From contig BDIP01000159.1 in the NCBI GenBank assembly GCA_003568945.1, positions 2,111 through 28,025 of the forward strand: DNA of 25,915 bases, written 5' to 3'. Below are positions 10,662 through 21,031 of the stretch, one piece after another. The stretch comes from Kipferlia bialata. Taxonomy: Eukaryota; Fornicata. Numbering within the stretch: the first letter of the stretch is position 1; every line of letters begins with the position of its first letter. Position numbers and translations under genes: made by a program. The notes beneath the pieces were generated by a model. That model was given only the letters and a program-made list of their open reading frames with translations, did no database searches and was not told the DNA's origin.

Positions 10662-10868
10662 ACGTCAGCTGCCCCCAAGACTACTCTCAAGGAGAGAGTA
10701 CCCGAGACCGGTCCTGCCAAGCCAGTCATGTCTATGGGTGAGTGGATGTGTGGGTATGAGTGAATTGATTGATTATAGATTGCTTGTAGTATTTTGAATC
10801 CGGTGATCACTGTGACCTATCGTGATCAGCAGTCACTCGTCCGTGGAGGGATCGATGTTATATATGCG

Positions 10869-10918
<50 letters not shown>

Positions 10919-13314
10919 ACATCAATCATGGTTCCCTTTATGTATCTCTCTTCTGTCTCCTCTCCGTCTCCCATCTACTCACGTCCATCTGTGTATATGC
11001 CTATGTTTTCCTATGTATCAGCACTCATGTACTTCATCTCTACCTGACCCTCAGCCTTTGCCTCGGTTGAGTCCTCTCTCTCCCTCTCTCTCTCTATATA
11101 TATATGTATATATACTCACCCCCAGCCCTTTGCCTTTGTTGAGCTGCTTGAGGCCAATCAGAGAATGCTGGACAGCACAGACAGTGGCAGTATCAGAAGG
11201 TATGGTATATATGCAATATTGTATATATAATTGAGGGAGAGAGAGACTAGGGATGCTGGACATCACAGACAGTGGGTCCATCAGGATGTATAGAAGATGG
11301 GAAAGTGCTACACATATATGGAGAGAGAGAGATAGACCTGAGGATGCTGGACAGCGACTGTGTCATGTGTGATGTCTATATCTATATATATCATCCTGCC
11401 CCCTGACCCCCAGCTACGGTGTGATGAAGGTGATCAAGAAGAAGTACACATCCCTCAAGGACAAGATGGACAAGACAACAAGGCAGAGGTATGGGTGGAT
11501 GATATGTAGAATACTATAAGTAAATATGGTGCACTTATGTCCCCTCCTCTCTTCATCCCCCACCCCAGGACCAAGAAAGATGGTGATCCCCATTATCTAT
11601 ATATGTGTATGTATGTATACATATATGTATATATATATTTATATCTAAGTATCCTGCCAACCCCCCCACCCCCAGGACCAAGAAGATGGTGATCCCCCTG
11701 ATCGAGAGGATGAAGGAGGGTGGGGCATCCAGCCATCATCATGTCACACTGGTCAAGGCAGAGGCACAGGCAGAGGGGAAGGCAGAGACACAGGCACAGG
11801 GCAAGGGAGAGACACAGGCAGAGGGCAAGGGAGCCGCAGAGGCTAAGCCGGTCAAGTGGTGAGTGGGGGTATTGTATAGTATTCATATATGTCATTGTCT
11901 ATGAATTTATATTCTTCATCTGATCTCCCCAGGCCCCAGGTGTACCACGTGGAGACCAAGTACCCCACCAAGAACCAGGGCAACATGGAGACTAGGGAGA
12001 GGTATAGACAGATAGATATAGATACCTACACACACACACATATATATACATACATATATACATACATATACATATATATACTCCCTCTTCCCCATCAAGA
12101 ATCAGAGCAACATGGAGACTAGGGAGAGGTGTGAATAGATATAGATATATATATATATATATATATACTCTATCCCTCTCTCTCTCTCTCTCCCACCCCT
12201 TAGGATCCGCACCAGACTGAGGTCTGTGCTGGCAGACATCTCCACCTCAGACCCTGTCCTCGCACAGTCCAGCCAGGTGTCGGCTGATGACCTAGGTACA
12301 GGGGTTCTATATCTATATTCAGTATATGAATACCCTATATGGTATAGTAGCCACGGGTACTCAATCTCTTTCCCGCTGTATGTACCCAATCATAACCCCC
12401 CTCACCCCCAGCCATTGTGCTTGAGTGTGAGATGTTCCAGAAGTTCGGACTGGACACAGACTCCGCTGGGTACAAGGTATAAGCAACATATGTGAGAGTA
12501 GGCACCCTGAGTGCATTATATAGATATATGTTTATATTCTATGCACTGTATGTCTTATTCGGTCTGGACACAGACTTGGCTGGCTACAGGGTATTGTCGA
12601 AGTGGCACTGATATGTACCATACACATTCCTATGTATGACCCTGACCCCAGGACTTCTACAGACTGCTGAGGTCTGCCCTGAGGAACAAGTCCAACGTGC
12701 ATCTGCAGGTATATATACTACTCTCTACACCGTGGGTGTCATGTGGATGGGTCTGGACTACTTGGATACACTCATCCCTGGTGCTCATTTCCGTGTTTGT
12801 CGTCGTATACTCCATGATTCTACCCCCGCCCCCCACCCCACCCCAGCGCCTCCTCCTGACCGGTGGCATCAGTGGCAGGAAGGTGGTGGAGTATACCACA
12901 GAGGACTTCGAGTCTAAGGTGGGTTGAACTATATCCAATATATATATATATATATATATATGAATATAATATATATCTTAGTATTCATACTCCTTTGCTT
13001 ATACCCCCAGGCCCAGAAGGATGCCCGTGCCGATATAGATATACCCGTATAACCCCATATATCTATAGTTGTATGTGGCACTATACACATTCCCCTTCCT
13101 CACCCCAGGCCCAGAAGGATGCCCGTGCCGATGTGGTCGAGTACCACAGGGCACTGGCCAACCCGGCAAAGCTGGCTCAGGTGGGGAGAGACGGTGACTC
13201 TCCATATCTCTCATTGACTCTCTCTCTCTCTCTCTCTCTCTCTCCACCCCCCGTTTGACACTCAGTCCCATGCCAGATAGATGTCATCTGTATATACCAC
13301 CAGTTCCTACACTC

Positions 13315-13345
<31 letters not shown>

Positions 13346-13594
13346 ACACACTCACTCACCCCCAGTCCCATGCCAGTGTGTCTGACCAGTTCCCGTGCTC
13401 AAAGTGCAAGGCTAAGCAGGTGGGGGCATGATATATATATGTATCACTGTAGTATGCATCAGTCTCGATCACAGAGTCTCTTCCCCCCTCTCTCACCCCA
13501 GACCACCTACTACCAGCTGCAGACCAGGAGTGCTGATGAGCCTATGACCACATTCTGCACATGCATCCCATGCGGACACTCGTGGAGGTTCTAA
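10611..13594 (+). CDS. Transcription elongation factor TFIIS (S-II)
   Basis: TFIIS rescues backtracked RNA polymerase II by inserting an acidic hairpin into its active site and stimulating transcript cleavage. Supported exons: 11126-11199, 11414-11488, 11676-11858, 11933-12001, 12204-12295, 12412-12476, 12652-12708, 12847-12918, 13109-13180, 13366-13419, 13502-13594, joining in frame to about 301 residues, near the usual 300. An N-terminal LW-like bundle ([18 protein letters not shown]) is followed by an Ala/Glu/Gln/Lys-rich linker, a central domain ([14 protein letters not shown] to the KAQ region) and the C-terminal zinc ribbon: CSKC, the invariant [10 protein letters not shown] with its catalytic Asp-Glu, CIPCG, then SWRF and TAA. 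The 5' end is uncertain. An exon at 10611-10737 with a GTGAGT donor fits by position but not by phase; an 11-nt exon at 11055-11065, or a short ATG exon near 10997, could solve this. Confidence 0.95.
10871..10918 (+). repeat. Poly-C run of 48 bases
   Basis: A pure C run on the sense strand, between the candidate first exon of TFIIS and its first supported exon. An apparent poly-proline reading frame across it is an artefact. Confidence 0.95.
11055..11360 (+). repeat. Echoes of both ends of TFIIS exon 11126-11199
   Basis: A copy of the acceptor and exon start lies at 11051-11075 (CTGACCCTCAG, then CCTTTGCCT). Copies of the later half of the exon (ATGCTGGACA...) lie at 11251-11290 and 11341-11360 in the following intron. 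The exon is thus flanked by partial copies on both sides. Confidence 0.6.
11569..11606 (+). repeat. Junction echo of the TFIIS exon 11676-11858 start
   Basis: After CACCCCAG the bases GACCAAGAAAGATGGTGATC repeat the true exon start at 11676 with one extra A. The copy then runs into AT-rich intron with a GTGTAT donor. The extra base would break the frame, so the second acceptor must be used. Confidence 0.7.
12094..12128 (+). repeat. Junction echo of the TFIIS exon 11933-12001 donor end
   Basis: About 35 bases ending ATGGAGACTAGGGAGAG are copied 127 bp downstream, with a GTGTGA donor in place of GTATAG. A further exon-end echo, of exon 12412-12476, lies at 12558-12590 before a GTATTG donor. 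Confidence 0.7.
13011..13046 (+). repeat. Junction echo of the TFIIS exon 13109-13180 start, 36 nt in frame
   Basis: CCCCCAG followed by a perfect copy of the first 23 bases of the exon (AQKDARAD), then divergence and a GTATAA donor after 36 nt with no stop. Because TFIIS is conserved, a duplicated AQKDARAD here would be unusual, so this is a good test of decoy versus exon. Confidence 0.75.
13266..13289 (+). repeat. Junction echo of the TFIIS exon 13366-13419 start
   Basis: After CTCAG the copy reads TCCCATGCCAG like the real exon, then diverges and meets a GTATAT donor after 24 nt. It contains an in-frame TAG, so inclusion would truncate TFIIS before its zinc ribbon. Confidence 0.7.
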
Positions 13595-13866
13595 GGGGGG
13601 TGTAGATCTAAGGAGAGGGAGAGAGAATAGAAGTGCAGAGTTCGAGTGAAGTTGTGTTTGTGTAGAAAGGGTGTAGAGTGAGATACCTGCACAACCATCG
13701 GGGATATACCCTCTCTCTCTCAGTGTACCCCATGATACCCTAGGGCACTTGGGGGGTACAGGGTACCCATTCCACACACACCCTACACACACAGGAACCT
13801 ATACTGCTAGGGTATCTGGTGATAAGTGTGTATAGAGTGTTGAGCGTGTAGACTATAGAGACGTCT

Positions 13867-16800
13867 ATGCCTGATGAGATTATGGAGGGGGAGAGAGAGG
13901 TAGAGGGAGGGAGGGGGGTAGGTACACCTGTGAAGGGTAAGGGAGGGCCTGCAACAGAGGATGTGCCTGTGGAAGGTGTCAAGGCTGAGCAGGGGGGGGG
14001 AGAGGGAGAGAAGCCCAAGAAGAAGAGGAGGAGGAGGAAGGGGAAGAAGAAGAGGTCCAAGGGGAAGGGCGCCCCTGTGCCGCCATCCATCCAGGAGGTG
14101 AGTGACCCTGTGTATATCTATGTGTGGCTGATAGTATCAGGTGGAGTAGGCAGTTCACAGACTCTGTGTCAGTGGATAGACTGTGTAGTATCATAATATG
14201 TACCTATTCCCATTGCCCACCCCCTAGGTTGAGCAGGCTGCCCATAAGGAGGCCCTGTCGGCATACGGTAGCCCCATCAGGTAGGCTAGTATGGCACTCA
14301 CTCTCTCTTCTATAATCCGTTGCACTGCTGTGTCATTGTCAAGGTCATACCTCTGTATGTCTTCTCTTCCCATTCTTCTATTATTCTGGCCTGGTGTATG
14401 TAGAAGTATCGATAGTATGTAAGTGTATGTATCTATATTCCTATCCCCCCCCCCCCCCCCCCCCCCCCCCCACCCCCCCCCTTCCCCCCCCCCCTGGCCC
14501 CCCCCCCCCCCCCCCCCCCACACACACACACCACTTGTTCTCTGACAGACTACTCCGGGGCCTGTGACATACACTGCCATCCACTCCTCTGCCTTTACAT
14601 CAGCCCCCTAGGGCATGTATCCCATATATATATAGACTCACATCACTATGTGCATTCACGGCCTTCCTGACCCTAGAGTCAGTGTCGCTACTCCAAGACC
14701 AACACTGAGCTTGTGTATGAGATGCAACCAGACGGGGGCTGGGTGGCTACCCAGTGGGGGTTCGAAGCACACAAGGGAGGTATGGTGTATACTATAGGTG
14801 TTTATACGTACCATATGGTTAGTGAGGCATTATGCACTACGGTCACGGTGAGGGTGGTACCGACACGAGAGAGGTAGTGTCGACAATACACATCACAGCG
14901 GCTGCCTGGCAAACAGTGTATTACTATACTCAAACTAAAGCTGCGTGTATGATGTTCACTTGGATATTGCTCCTTCCACCTCACCCCAGCCAGCACTGCC
15001 GCCCTTGGCCCAGAGGAGGGTGTGATGCATGTCAAGAACTTCAGACTGCTGCTAGACCCAGGTGTGTATACTATATGTATACTATATGTATACTCTGTAT
15101 GGTAGAGTATCAGAATCACTGGGTTCAGATACTCTCTCTGTATTTGTAGCTACCATGCCTCCACCGTGATAACGTGTAAAAACACCTACCCCAGACTCCC
15201 CGAGTGCAGGTGGTACGGACAGAGCCAGGATTCAGCTGCCCCCAGGTACAGTGCCTCTAGACTATAGTAGTTGTCTATCTTCCTCCCTCGACCCCCCCCC
15301 ACACATATATGTGTGTGCACCCCCGTATACACCCCCCCTCCCCCTTCTCCCCTTTAGGCAAGACTGTGGTCAATGTCCTGGCAGACTACTTGAGGTTCAT
15401 GACTCAGCACTCGATGAAGGTATAGAGAGGTTTATGGGTGCTAGGTAGTATTGTGCTGTTTGTTTGAAGAGTATATACACCCTACCTATATACATATATA
15501 TATACACCCTGCCTAGATGGAAGTGGTGCTGCTTCTCGTGAGTATACATATATACATATCTATACACCATATGTATATACGTACCACCCTGATGCATCAT
15601 ACATATATATATACCACACTGATACTGACACCCCAGGTTCTCCACAGGGCCTACACTGTCTCCTCCTTCTCTGTATCGGATGTGATGTGGTGCATAGCCG
15701 TGCCTGCCAGGGTGAGGCTCAGCTGGTGTTCAATATGCCGTGTATATTGATGGGTTGGCAGTATCAGGCTGTGTGTCCCGTCACCATCAGTCTCTCTCCC
15801 CTACCGTATGTTTCAGTTCACCCCCCTGTGCTACATTACTCCCAGTCTCCTGCTGATACTGACACTGACCCCCAGTGGCTGTATCTATATGTATACATAC
15901 ACTGACACTGACCCCCAGTGGCGTGGCAGGGCATGGACTCAGATGAGAGAGGCAGCCACAGAGGCAGGTGAGGCATATATGCATATGAGATGGGAACGCA
16001 AGGGCACTCATTAATACACTGACACCAACCTCACTACTTATCCCTTGTTGGATCCGACACTTCCCCGAGTCCCGCAGCAGTATCAGTATATATAGGTGAT
16101 ACTACTGACCCCAGGTCTCGTCTCGTCCCCTAACAGCCCCCGCCTGCACCTAGTAGCCGAGGCAGAAGCTGCTTTGGTATATATGGACAGCCTTGGGGTG
16201 CGCCAGTATCATTCACATATGTATATATATATGGGAGTGAGTGTGTATTGTCTATACGTATATCTATTACACTGTGTACTCACCTCAGAACCCAGAGTTT
16301 CTGTCCAACGCGATGCAGAGGCTAGCTGAGGTGAATCTATGTGCAAGTCTTATAGTAAGCTATCGCAGGAGTATGCCCTAGTTCATAATGGCATTGTCTA
16401 CAGCATCCTACGCTAGTATCCACACTCACATTACCGTCACACCCTTATGTACCAGACCCCCTTCCGCACCAGAGAGGGAGAGGTGACCATGGTGGTGGAT
16501 GCAGGTATCAGTATGGGTAGTACACATATATATAGTAGATATATAGTAGCTGTAGTACACACTCACATTGTGACCATGGTGGTGGATGCAGGTATCAGTA
16601 TGGGTAGTATACAAATACATATATATAGTAGATCTATAGTAGATATAGTGGACACTCATAATGTGACCATGGTGGTGGATGCAGGTATGAGTCTCAGTAT
16701 AGATAGTCTATATAGTTGATACATAGCAGATACTGAGACTGAGGCTGAGGCTGCGACTGCCTGTGACCATGGTGGTGGATCCAGGCGCATTAATATGCCG

Positions 16801-18714
16801 CATATACACGTCTTGTACTGCATTTCATACCACTGCAGTGTGTGGGGTATGAGGGATATGACTGTTGTATATGACGGTGGAAGTCGGAGTATTCGAGTTC
16901 AGTAACGAGATGCATACACTCATGATTATGAACTCATATGTGTACTGATATATCCTCTCTAACCCCCAGGTGCCACTTCTGTTGACATCACCACATACCG
17001 GAAGGCAGGGCCAGGGACAGACGCACTCATGCACAGAGACAGGGTGGCCACGCTGGTACGAGTTGAGCTATTCTGCGTCCCCCTACCTAGCGAGTATGAG
17101 GTGTTATGCTCTATCGATATATTCCACTCTATTCTATGACCAATGCCAGGTCAGCAGTGCGTACGACGTCACCAGCGACATGACCCTTTCTGAGTGTGTA
17201 GACTTGGCATTCAGGGTATCAGCACCTGTATATATACACTGATATTTAACACCTATATATATTCACTGATATTTACATACAGACACTGAGTGTGTAGACA
17301 TGGCATTCAGGGTATGTGTTCTCTCTCTAATATGTGTGTCTGGGTGAATGCATGTGCTTATCGATGGGTGTCACCATGTTGCATGTCTCAACTGCGCATC
17401 CTACGATACATATTGAGCATGGTATGGTGTGTATCGGGTGTATGTGTAGTCTCCTGTTCTTTTCGGGGTATTAGATGTGTCTTAGTAAGACGTCATACAA
17501 TGGCCATCTTTGTATATCTGTTTGGTATCATCATTATACCTCTTCCGTCTGTACCCACGCTAGGACTGGGTGGTTGGCAAGGTGTCCCTGAGAGTGGTAG
17601 AGGAGATGGAAAGAGACAGACCAGGGTGAGTTATCTGTATACCCACTGGTGCACATCGTATATAGGTATATACGTATGAGATATCCAAATACGTATCAGT
17701 GCTCTCCGGTTGCAAATGGTCATGCCGGGTCTCAGGTCCCAGTAGGAATAATGTCTATGCATACGTGTGTCCCTATTCCCCAGGGCCCCAACAACCTGTA
17801 TCAGTGTCTTTTGTTGTTTCAAATATATTCATCCATATTACTATTCTATACAGGCTATTGTATTCATCTGTACTCCCTTTCTATACCCTTCATGACTCTC
17901 TCACCCCCCAGGGCCATGTACCACCTGTATGACCAGTGGAGGATGGAACGCCGCTTCGATGTGTGGAACGATAAGGTACAATAGAATTGTGTAGGGCCCT
18001 TTCCACGTACCAGTGACTGGTACGGTACCAGTCCCTCTAGATTAACCCAGATGCACTCATACACTGTATTGTATTCTATATATATATACACATACAGAAC
18101 TGTCCGTCATCCGTTGCTTACCTTCCATAACCACCCAGGATTACGACGATCACTACATCAGATTGTCCGGTTCGATGCTAAAGTGCATCGAGTCCCACCT
18201 GGCAGAGGAGGATGTGTTCGCTAGACTGGGGGTGGGTGGTTCTGTATACATCACACATGGGACCAATACACTTCATGGGCAGTCACATGGGTACTTATAT
18301 ATCATGACTGCCTCTGTCACCGGTGACATTGACATTCACATTCACATTGAAAATTGTTCTACCCTGGCCCTTCATACAGACACTGCCCCCGAGCCCTATA
18401 GTCTATAGGCTATAGACACTATCCATAACCGCTAATCAATATTCTGTACTATTCAGTATACACTGCCTGTAACATCTGTTGGCTGAGCAGGACAGTATTG
18501 GTATCAGTCTCAGACTTCAATTTCATAGGACTGATGACTGACGCTGCCTCTGACCCCTCTAGCCTATATACAATGTATACTATATATACAATGTATACTA
18601 TACACTGTCACTTACCCCTCTAGCCTATATACTATATATACTATATATACAATGTGTACTATACACTGTCCCTGACCCCTCTAGCCTATATACTATGTAT
18701 TATGTATTACATAT

Positions 18715-18745
<31 letters not shown>

Positions 18746-19783
18746 ACATATATATAACATATATACCATACACTGCCTCTGACCCCTCTAGGCCGAGCAG
18801 GACGGGGAAGAGGATGACCTGGTCCTGTGCCTCAAGGACAGAGAGAGAATGTTCGACCCTACAGTGGAGAGGATACTAGGCAGGGCTGAAGAGAGTATTC
18901 ATACACAATCCAATGCAAATCCAGTACTATCCTTGGACGGATGTATCCAGGTGTCTGACCCTAGCTCTGATCAGAAAGGAGATGCATAACCAGAGCCATC
19001 GACACAGGTACACATATCTATGTGTATATGGGGTTACATATATCTATGTGTATATAGGGTTACATATATCTTTGTGTATATAGGGTTACATATATCTATG
19101 TGTATATAGGGTTATGGGTGCCTTGCACAGAGAGAGAGATATCAATGCTTGCGTCCTTGGGCTACACTATATATATATACCTTTACACTAAACACTGCTA
19201 GAGTAGTCAGTACTATTGAAAATATCCTGTCGAATCTTCATTGATCGATGATCCAGACACACACTCAGTGCTGGCTACACTAACATTACTAACAACAGTG
19301 TTGGGTCCATTCTCCTAATCGGAGGATTCGCCCAATTCCCGTACCTGAAACATAGGTAGTGTGTGCATATATATTCACAGTATTCCATATATATACTATA
19401 TATAATATCACACATTCAATCTGTACCAAGGCTGGTGTCATACTGTTTTAGTACCAATGTAGTCTAACTACCCCCCTCGCCTCCTCTGACTGTTAGGGTG
19501 CAGGCTGAGCTGGGACAGGATGTCAGGGTGGTGTGGCCAAAGAGCCCAGGTATCAGCATCAGTATCTATATATGTATAGTGTATTCATATATCATATGTA
19601 TAGTATATATATGTGTAGAGTTACGGAACCCTCTCGATGTGTGGTACAACCCCCATCTCACTACTGTATCTTTACTTATATATTAATCTACATACATACT
19701 AAAACCTACACTCACTCCCAGCCACGGTTGTCATGGGGGGTGCGTGTCAGTATGCCCTGACAAGGGAGGGGCCCTGGGTATAG
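13867..19783 (+). CDS. HSPA12-like Hsp70-family ATPase
   Basis: Exons: 13867-14097, 14228-14267, 14549-14616, 14677-14779, 14990-15061, 15195-15245, 15358-15419, 15637-15711, 15919-15967, 16115-16176, 16289-16330, 16456-16504, 16970-17055, 17150-17215, 17564-17625, 17912-17975, 18139-18231, 18792-18950, 18994-19007, 19299-19355, 19497-19549, 19722-19783: 1,620 nt, 539 residues. HSPA12 marks: GKTVVNVLADYLRFM; the VPA-W...MREAA..AGL core (CIAVPARWRGRAWTQMREAA); AEAEAAL in place of EPEAA; phosphate-2 VVDAGGATSVDITTYRK; RERMFDPTVERILGRAEES; adenosine motif ILLIGGFAQFPYL; and RVVWP...VVMGGA. The family lacks a classical Hsp70 substrate domain; its clients are poorly known. The N-terminus is lysine/arginine-rich (KKKRRRRKGKKKRSKGKG). 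The phosphate-1 loop is not recognisable; exons 2-3 are tentative and flank a poly-C tract. The C-terminus looks short, and coding might extend to about 19958. Confidence 0.85.
14445..14519 (+). repeat. Interrupted poly-C tract in an HSPA12-like intron
   Basis: About 75 bases, nearly all C, broken by a few A, T and G. It sits where the phosphate-1 exon would be expected, so a collapsed or wrongly read tract could hide coding sequence. Confidence 0.9.
15876..15890 (+). repeat. Junction echo of the exon 15919-15967 start
   Basis: The acceptor CTGACCCCCAG and the first bases TGGC are repeated 43 bp upstream of the real site. A GTATAC donor follows after 15 nt, in frame and open. Confidence 0.5.
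16483..16784 (+). repeat. Four copies of an exon end, three with a donor
   Basis: The end of the exon coding VTMVVDA with its GTATCA donor occurs at 16483-16504 (the real exon) and again at 16570-16591, 16663-16684 and 16763-16784, at a period of about 87-100 bp. Copies two and three keep a GTAT donor; copy four has lost it. The copies share intron sequence (AGTATGGGTAGTA) after the donor. The repeated segment encodes part of the ATP phosphate-2 motif. Confidence 0.85.
17283..17311 (+). repeat. Junction echo of the exon 17150-17215 donor end
   Basis: The exon end (GAGTGTGTAGAC...GCATTCAGG) is copied about 97 bp downstream with a GTATGT donor, arguably stronger than the GTATCA of the original. 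An AG precedes it, giving a possible 29-nt exon that would break the frame. Confidence 0.7.
18541..18791 (+). repeat. Tandem acceptor-bearing repeat
   Basis: The motif CTGACCCCTCTAG or a close variant, followed by an AT-rich stretch, occurs four times before the true exon start at 18792. Three upstream copies are decoy acceptors. A degenerate copy of the exon start (GCTGAGCAGGACA) also lies at 18482-18494, before GTATTG. Confidence 0.7.
18994..19007 (+). other. Predicted 14-nt micro-exon of the HSPA12-like gene
   Basis: AGCCATCGACACAG lies between a CATAACCAG acceptor and a GTACAC donor. The preceding exon ends in phase 0, and the next exon needs two incoming bases to give VGSILLIGGF. This micro-exon supplies exactly that and adds S-H-R-H-S. 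No other join that I tried keeps the conserved frame. Confidence 0.5.
19010..19114 (+). repeat. Minisatellite, about four units of 26 bp
   Basis: Units close to ACATATATCTATGTGTATAT plus AGGGTT follow the micro-exon donor. The first unit is 24 bp and differs slightly; the others are nearly identical. Purely intronic, no coding value. Confidence 0.85.
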
Positions 19784-20310
19784 AGGGGTGGTCATGTATG
19801 TGTGTGTGTGTGCGTGTGTAAGAATAGCGGAATGATACCGACCTTCTATTACTGTGTATAGACTAGATAGGGGCCTAGGTTTGACCTAGAAGACACGTTC
19901 AAATACCTCAACTGGCAGTTGCAGCTACCCACAAGTCATCATGAGATGCTGATACAGGGTATGATCATGAACCACTCTCCCTCCTCCTATCTCTATTCAT
20001 AAAGGCACCTCACAGTAGTCTGAATACCATCATGGTATTACCATGTCTCTGCATACAAGTATCAGTATCTGAGACAACTATTCTACAAGCTATCATTGAC
20101 TTCGGATACTCCTGTCACTGACAGTTTGAGTGGTGCCAGTGTAAATCATACCAGAACCCCACACGCCACACTGGGTGGAGGGTTCCTGCTGACGTTAAAG
20201 AATCAAAACTATGTATTCTTTATATATTCATATTATTATAGTACTATATATTCAATAAGTATGTATATATTCATTATACATTGAAGATAGTGGAGGAGCC
20301 CAGGATGGGT

Positions 20311-20346
20311 GAACGGTAGCCGCTGAGTCAGCGGCGCTGACTGTTC
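20311..20346. other. Overlapping palindromes and hairpin in the convergent spacer
   Basis: CCGCTGAGTCAGCGG (20320-20334) and GTCAGCGGCGCTGAC (20327-20341) are both perfect odd-length palindromes and overlap. GAAC and GTTC at the ends could extend the stem. It may be a structured RNA 3' end or a protein-binding site. Confidence 0.45.
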
Positions 20347-20786
20347 CAATGGCATTAACATTGCACATAGTAGTAGACTGGACTATAAGGAGGCAGCCAC
20401 GAGCACACATAAATTCGAGGCCTATGTCTACAAGTATAACCATTGCTTGAGGGAAGAGACCACACGACTACTCAGTGAGGACTCCTGATTCAGAGTCAGA
20501 CTAGCAAAACTTTAGTCAGGACCTGAAGGTGGAACTACACACTGAATATACTACACATAACTTATGTGACATAAGAAAGAATAAGGGGCAAGAGTCTCGA
20601 TAGCTTTGCCAAAAATCGCGAGGCTCTCAACAATACTTTTCTCAGTCTAATATACTTGGAGGGGATACACCTCTTGCAGAGTCCACGCACATAGAGAGAG
20701 AAAAAGGGACGCCCGTTGAGCGGAATGAGCGGACTGATGCCCAGGTTGGTACTACCCTGGACTGATACAGTGTATTGTGTGGCGCA

Positions 20787-20822
20787 GTGGGTAATATAGT
20801 GGGTAATATAGTGGGTAGTATA
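20787..20822. repeat. 12-bp unit repeated three times
   Basis: GTGGGTAATATA occurs twice, followed by GTGGGTAGTATA. It is non-coding and in the convergent spacer. Confidence 0.9.
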
Positions 20823-21031
20823 GCGACCATGTCTACCCGAAACGGTGGCACACATTATCCTGTGGTAACCTTGTGCCATGATATATAGTATATATATAGA
20901 GAGAGAGTAAGATATTGCTACTCTTAAGGTAGACCTCTTATGTGGATTTGTGGACAGTATGAGTCCACCCCCCCCCCCCCCCCCCAATCAGCCCCGAGCA
21001 TTGCATTGTAGGTTGCCGGTTTAACACACGC

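Larger units (their letters stand above)
19784..21031. other. Convergent spacer between the HSPA12-like and repeat-protein genes
   Basis: No exon with coding character and matching phases was found, apart from a possible extra HSPA12 exon at about 19880-19958. It holds a palindrome-rich segment at 20311-20346, a 15-bp palindrome at 20561-20575 (CTTATGT, G, ACATAAG), a 12-bp triplet repeat at 20787-20822 and a poly-C run at 20969-20984. Both genes point into it, so 3' ends and terminators are expected here. Confidence 0.5.

Noticed and set aside
10794-11234. Plus-strand reading frame with a long poly-proline run
   Set aside because: It is created by the 48-base C homopolymer; no splice sites or conserved residues support it.
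15150-15194. Candidate exon coding YHASTVITCKN behind TTTGTAG
   Set aside because: It cannot join in phase to the conserved GKTVVNVLADYL exon. Starting at 15195 behind CACCTACCCCAG fits both neighbours.
19010-19114. CRISPR-like spaced repeats
   Set aside because: The units are directly adjacent with no unique spacers; this is an intronic minisatellite.
20449-20990. Possible tRNA or snRNA gene in the convergent spacer
   Set aside because: No B box, cloverleaf or recognisable U-snRNA sequence could be found by eye.
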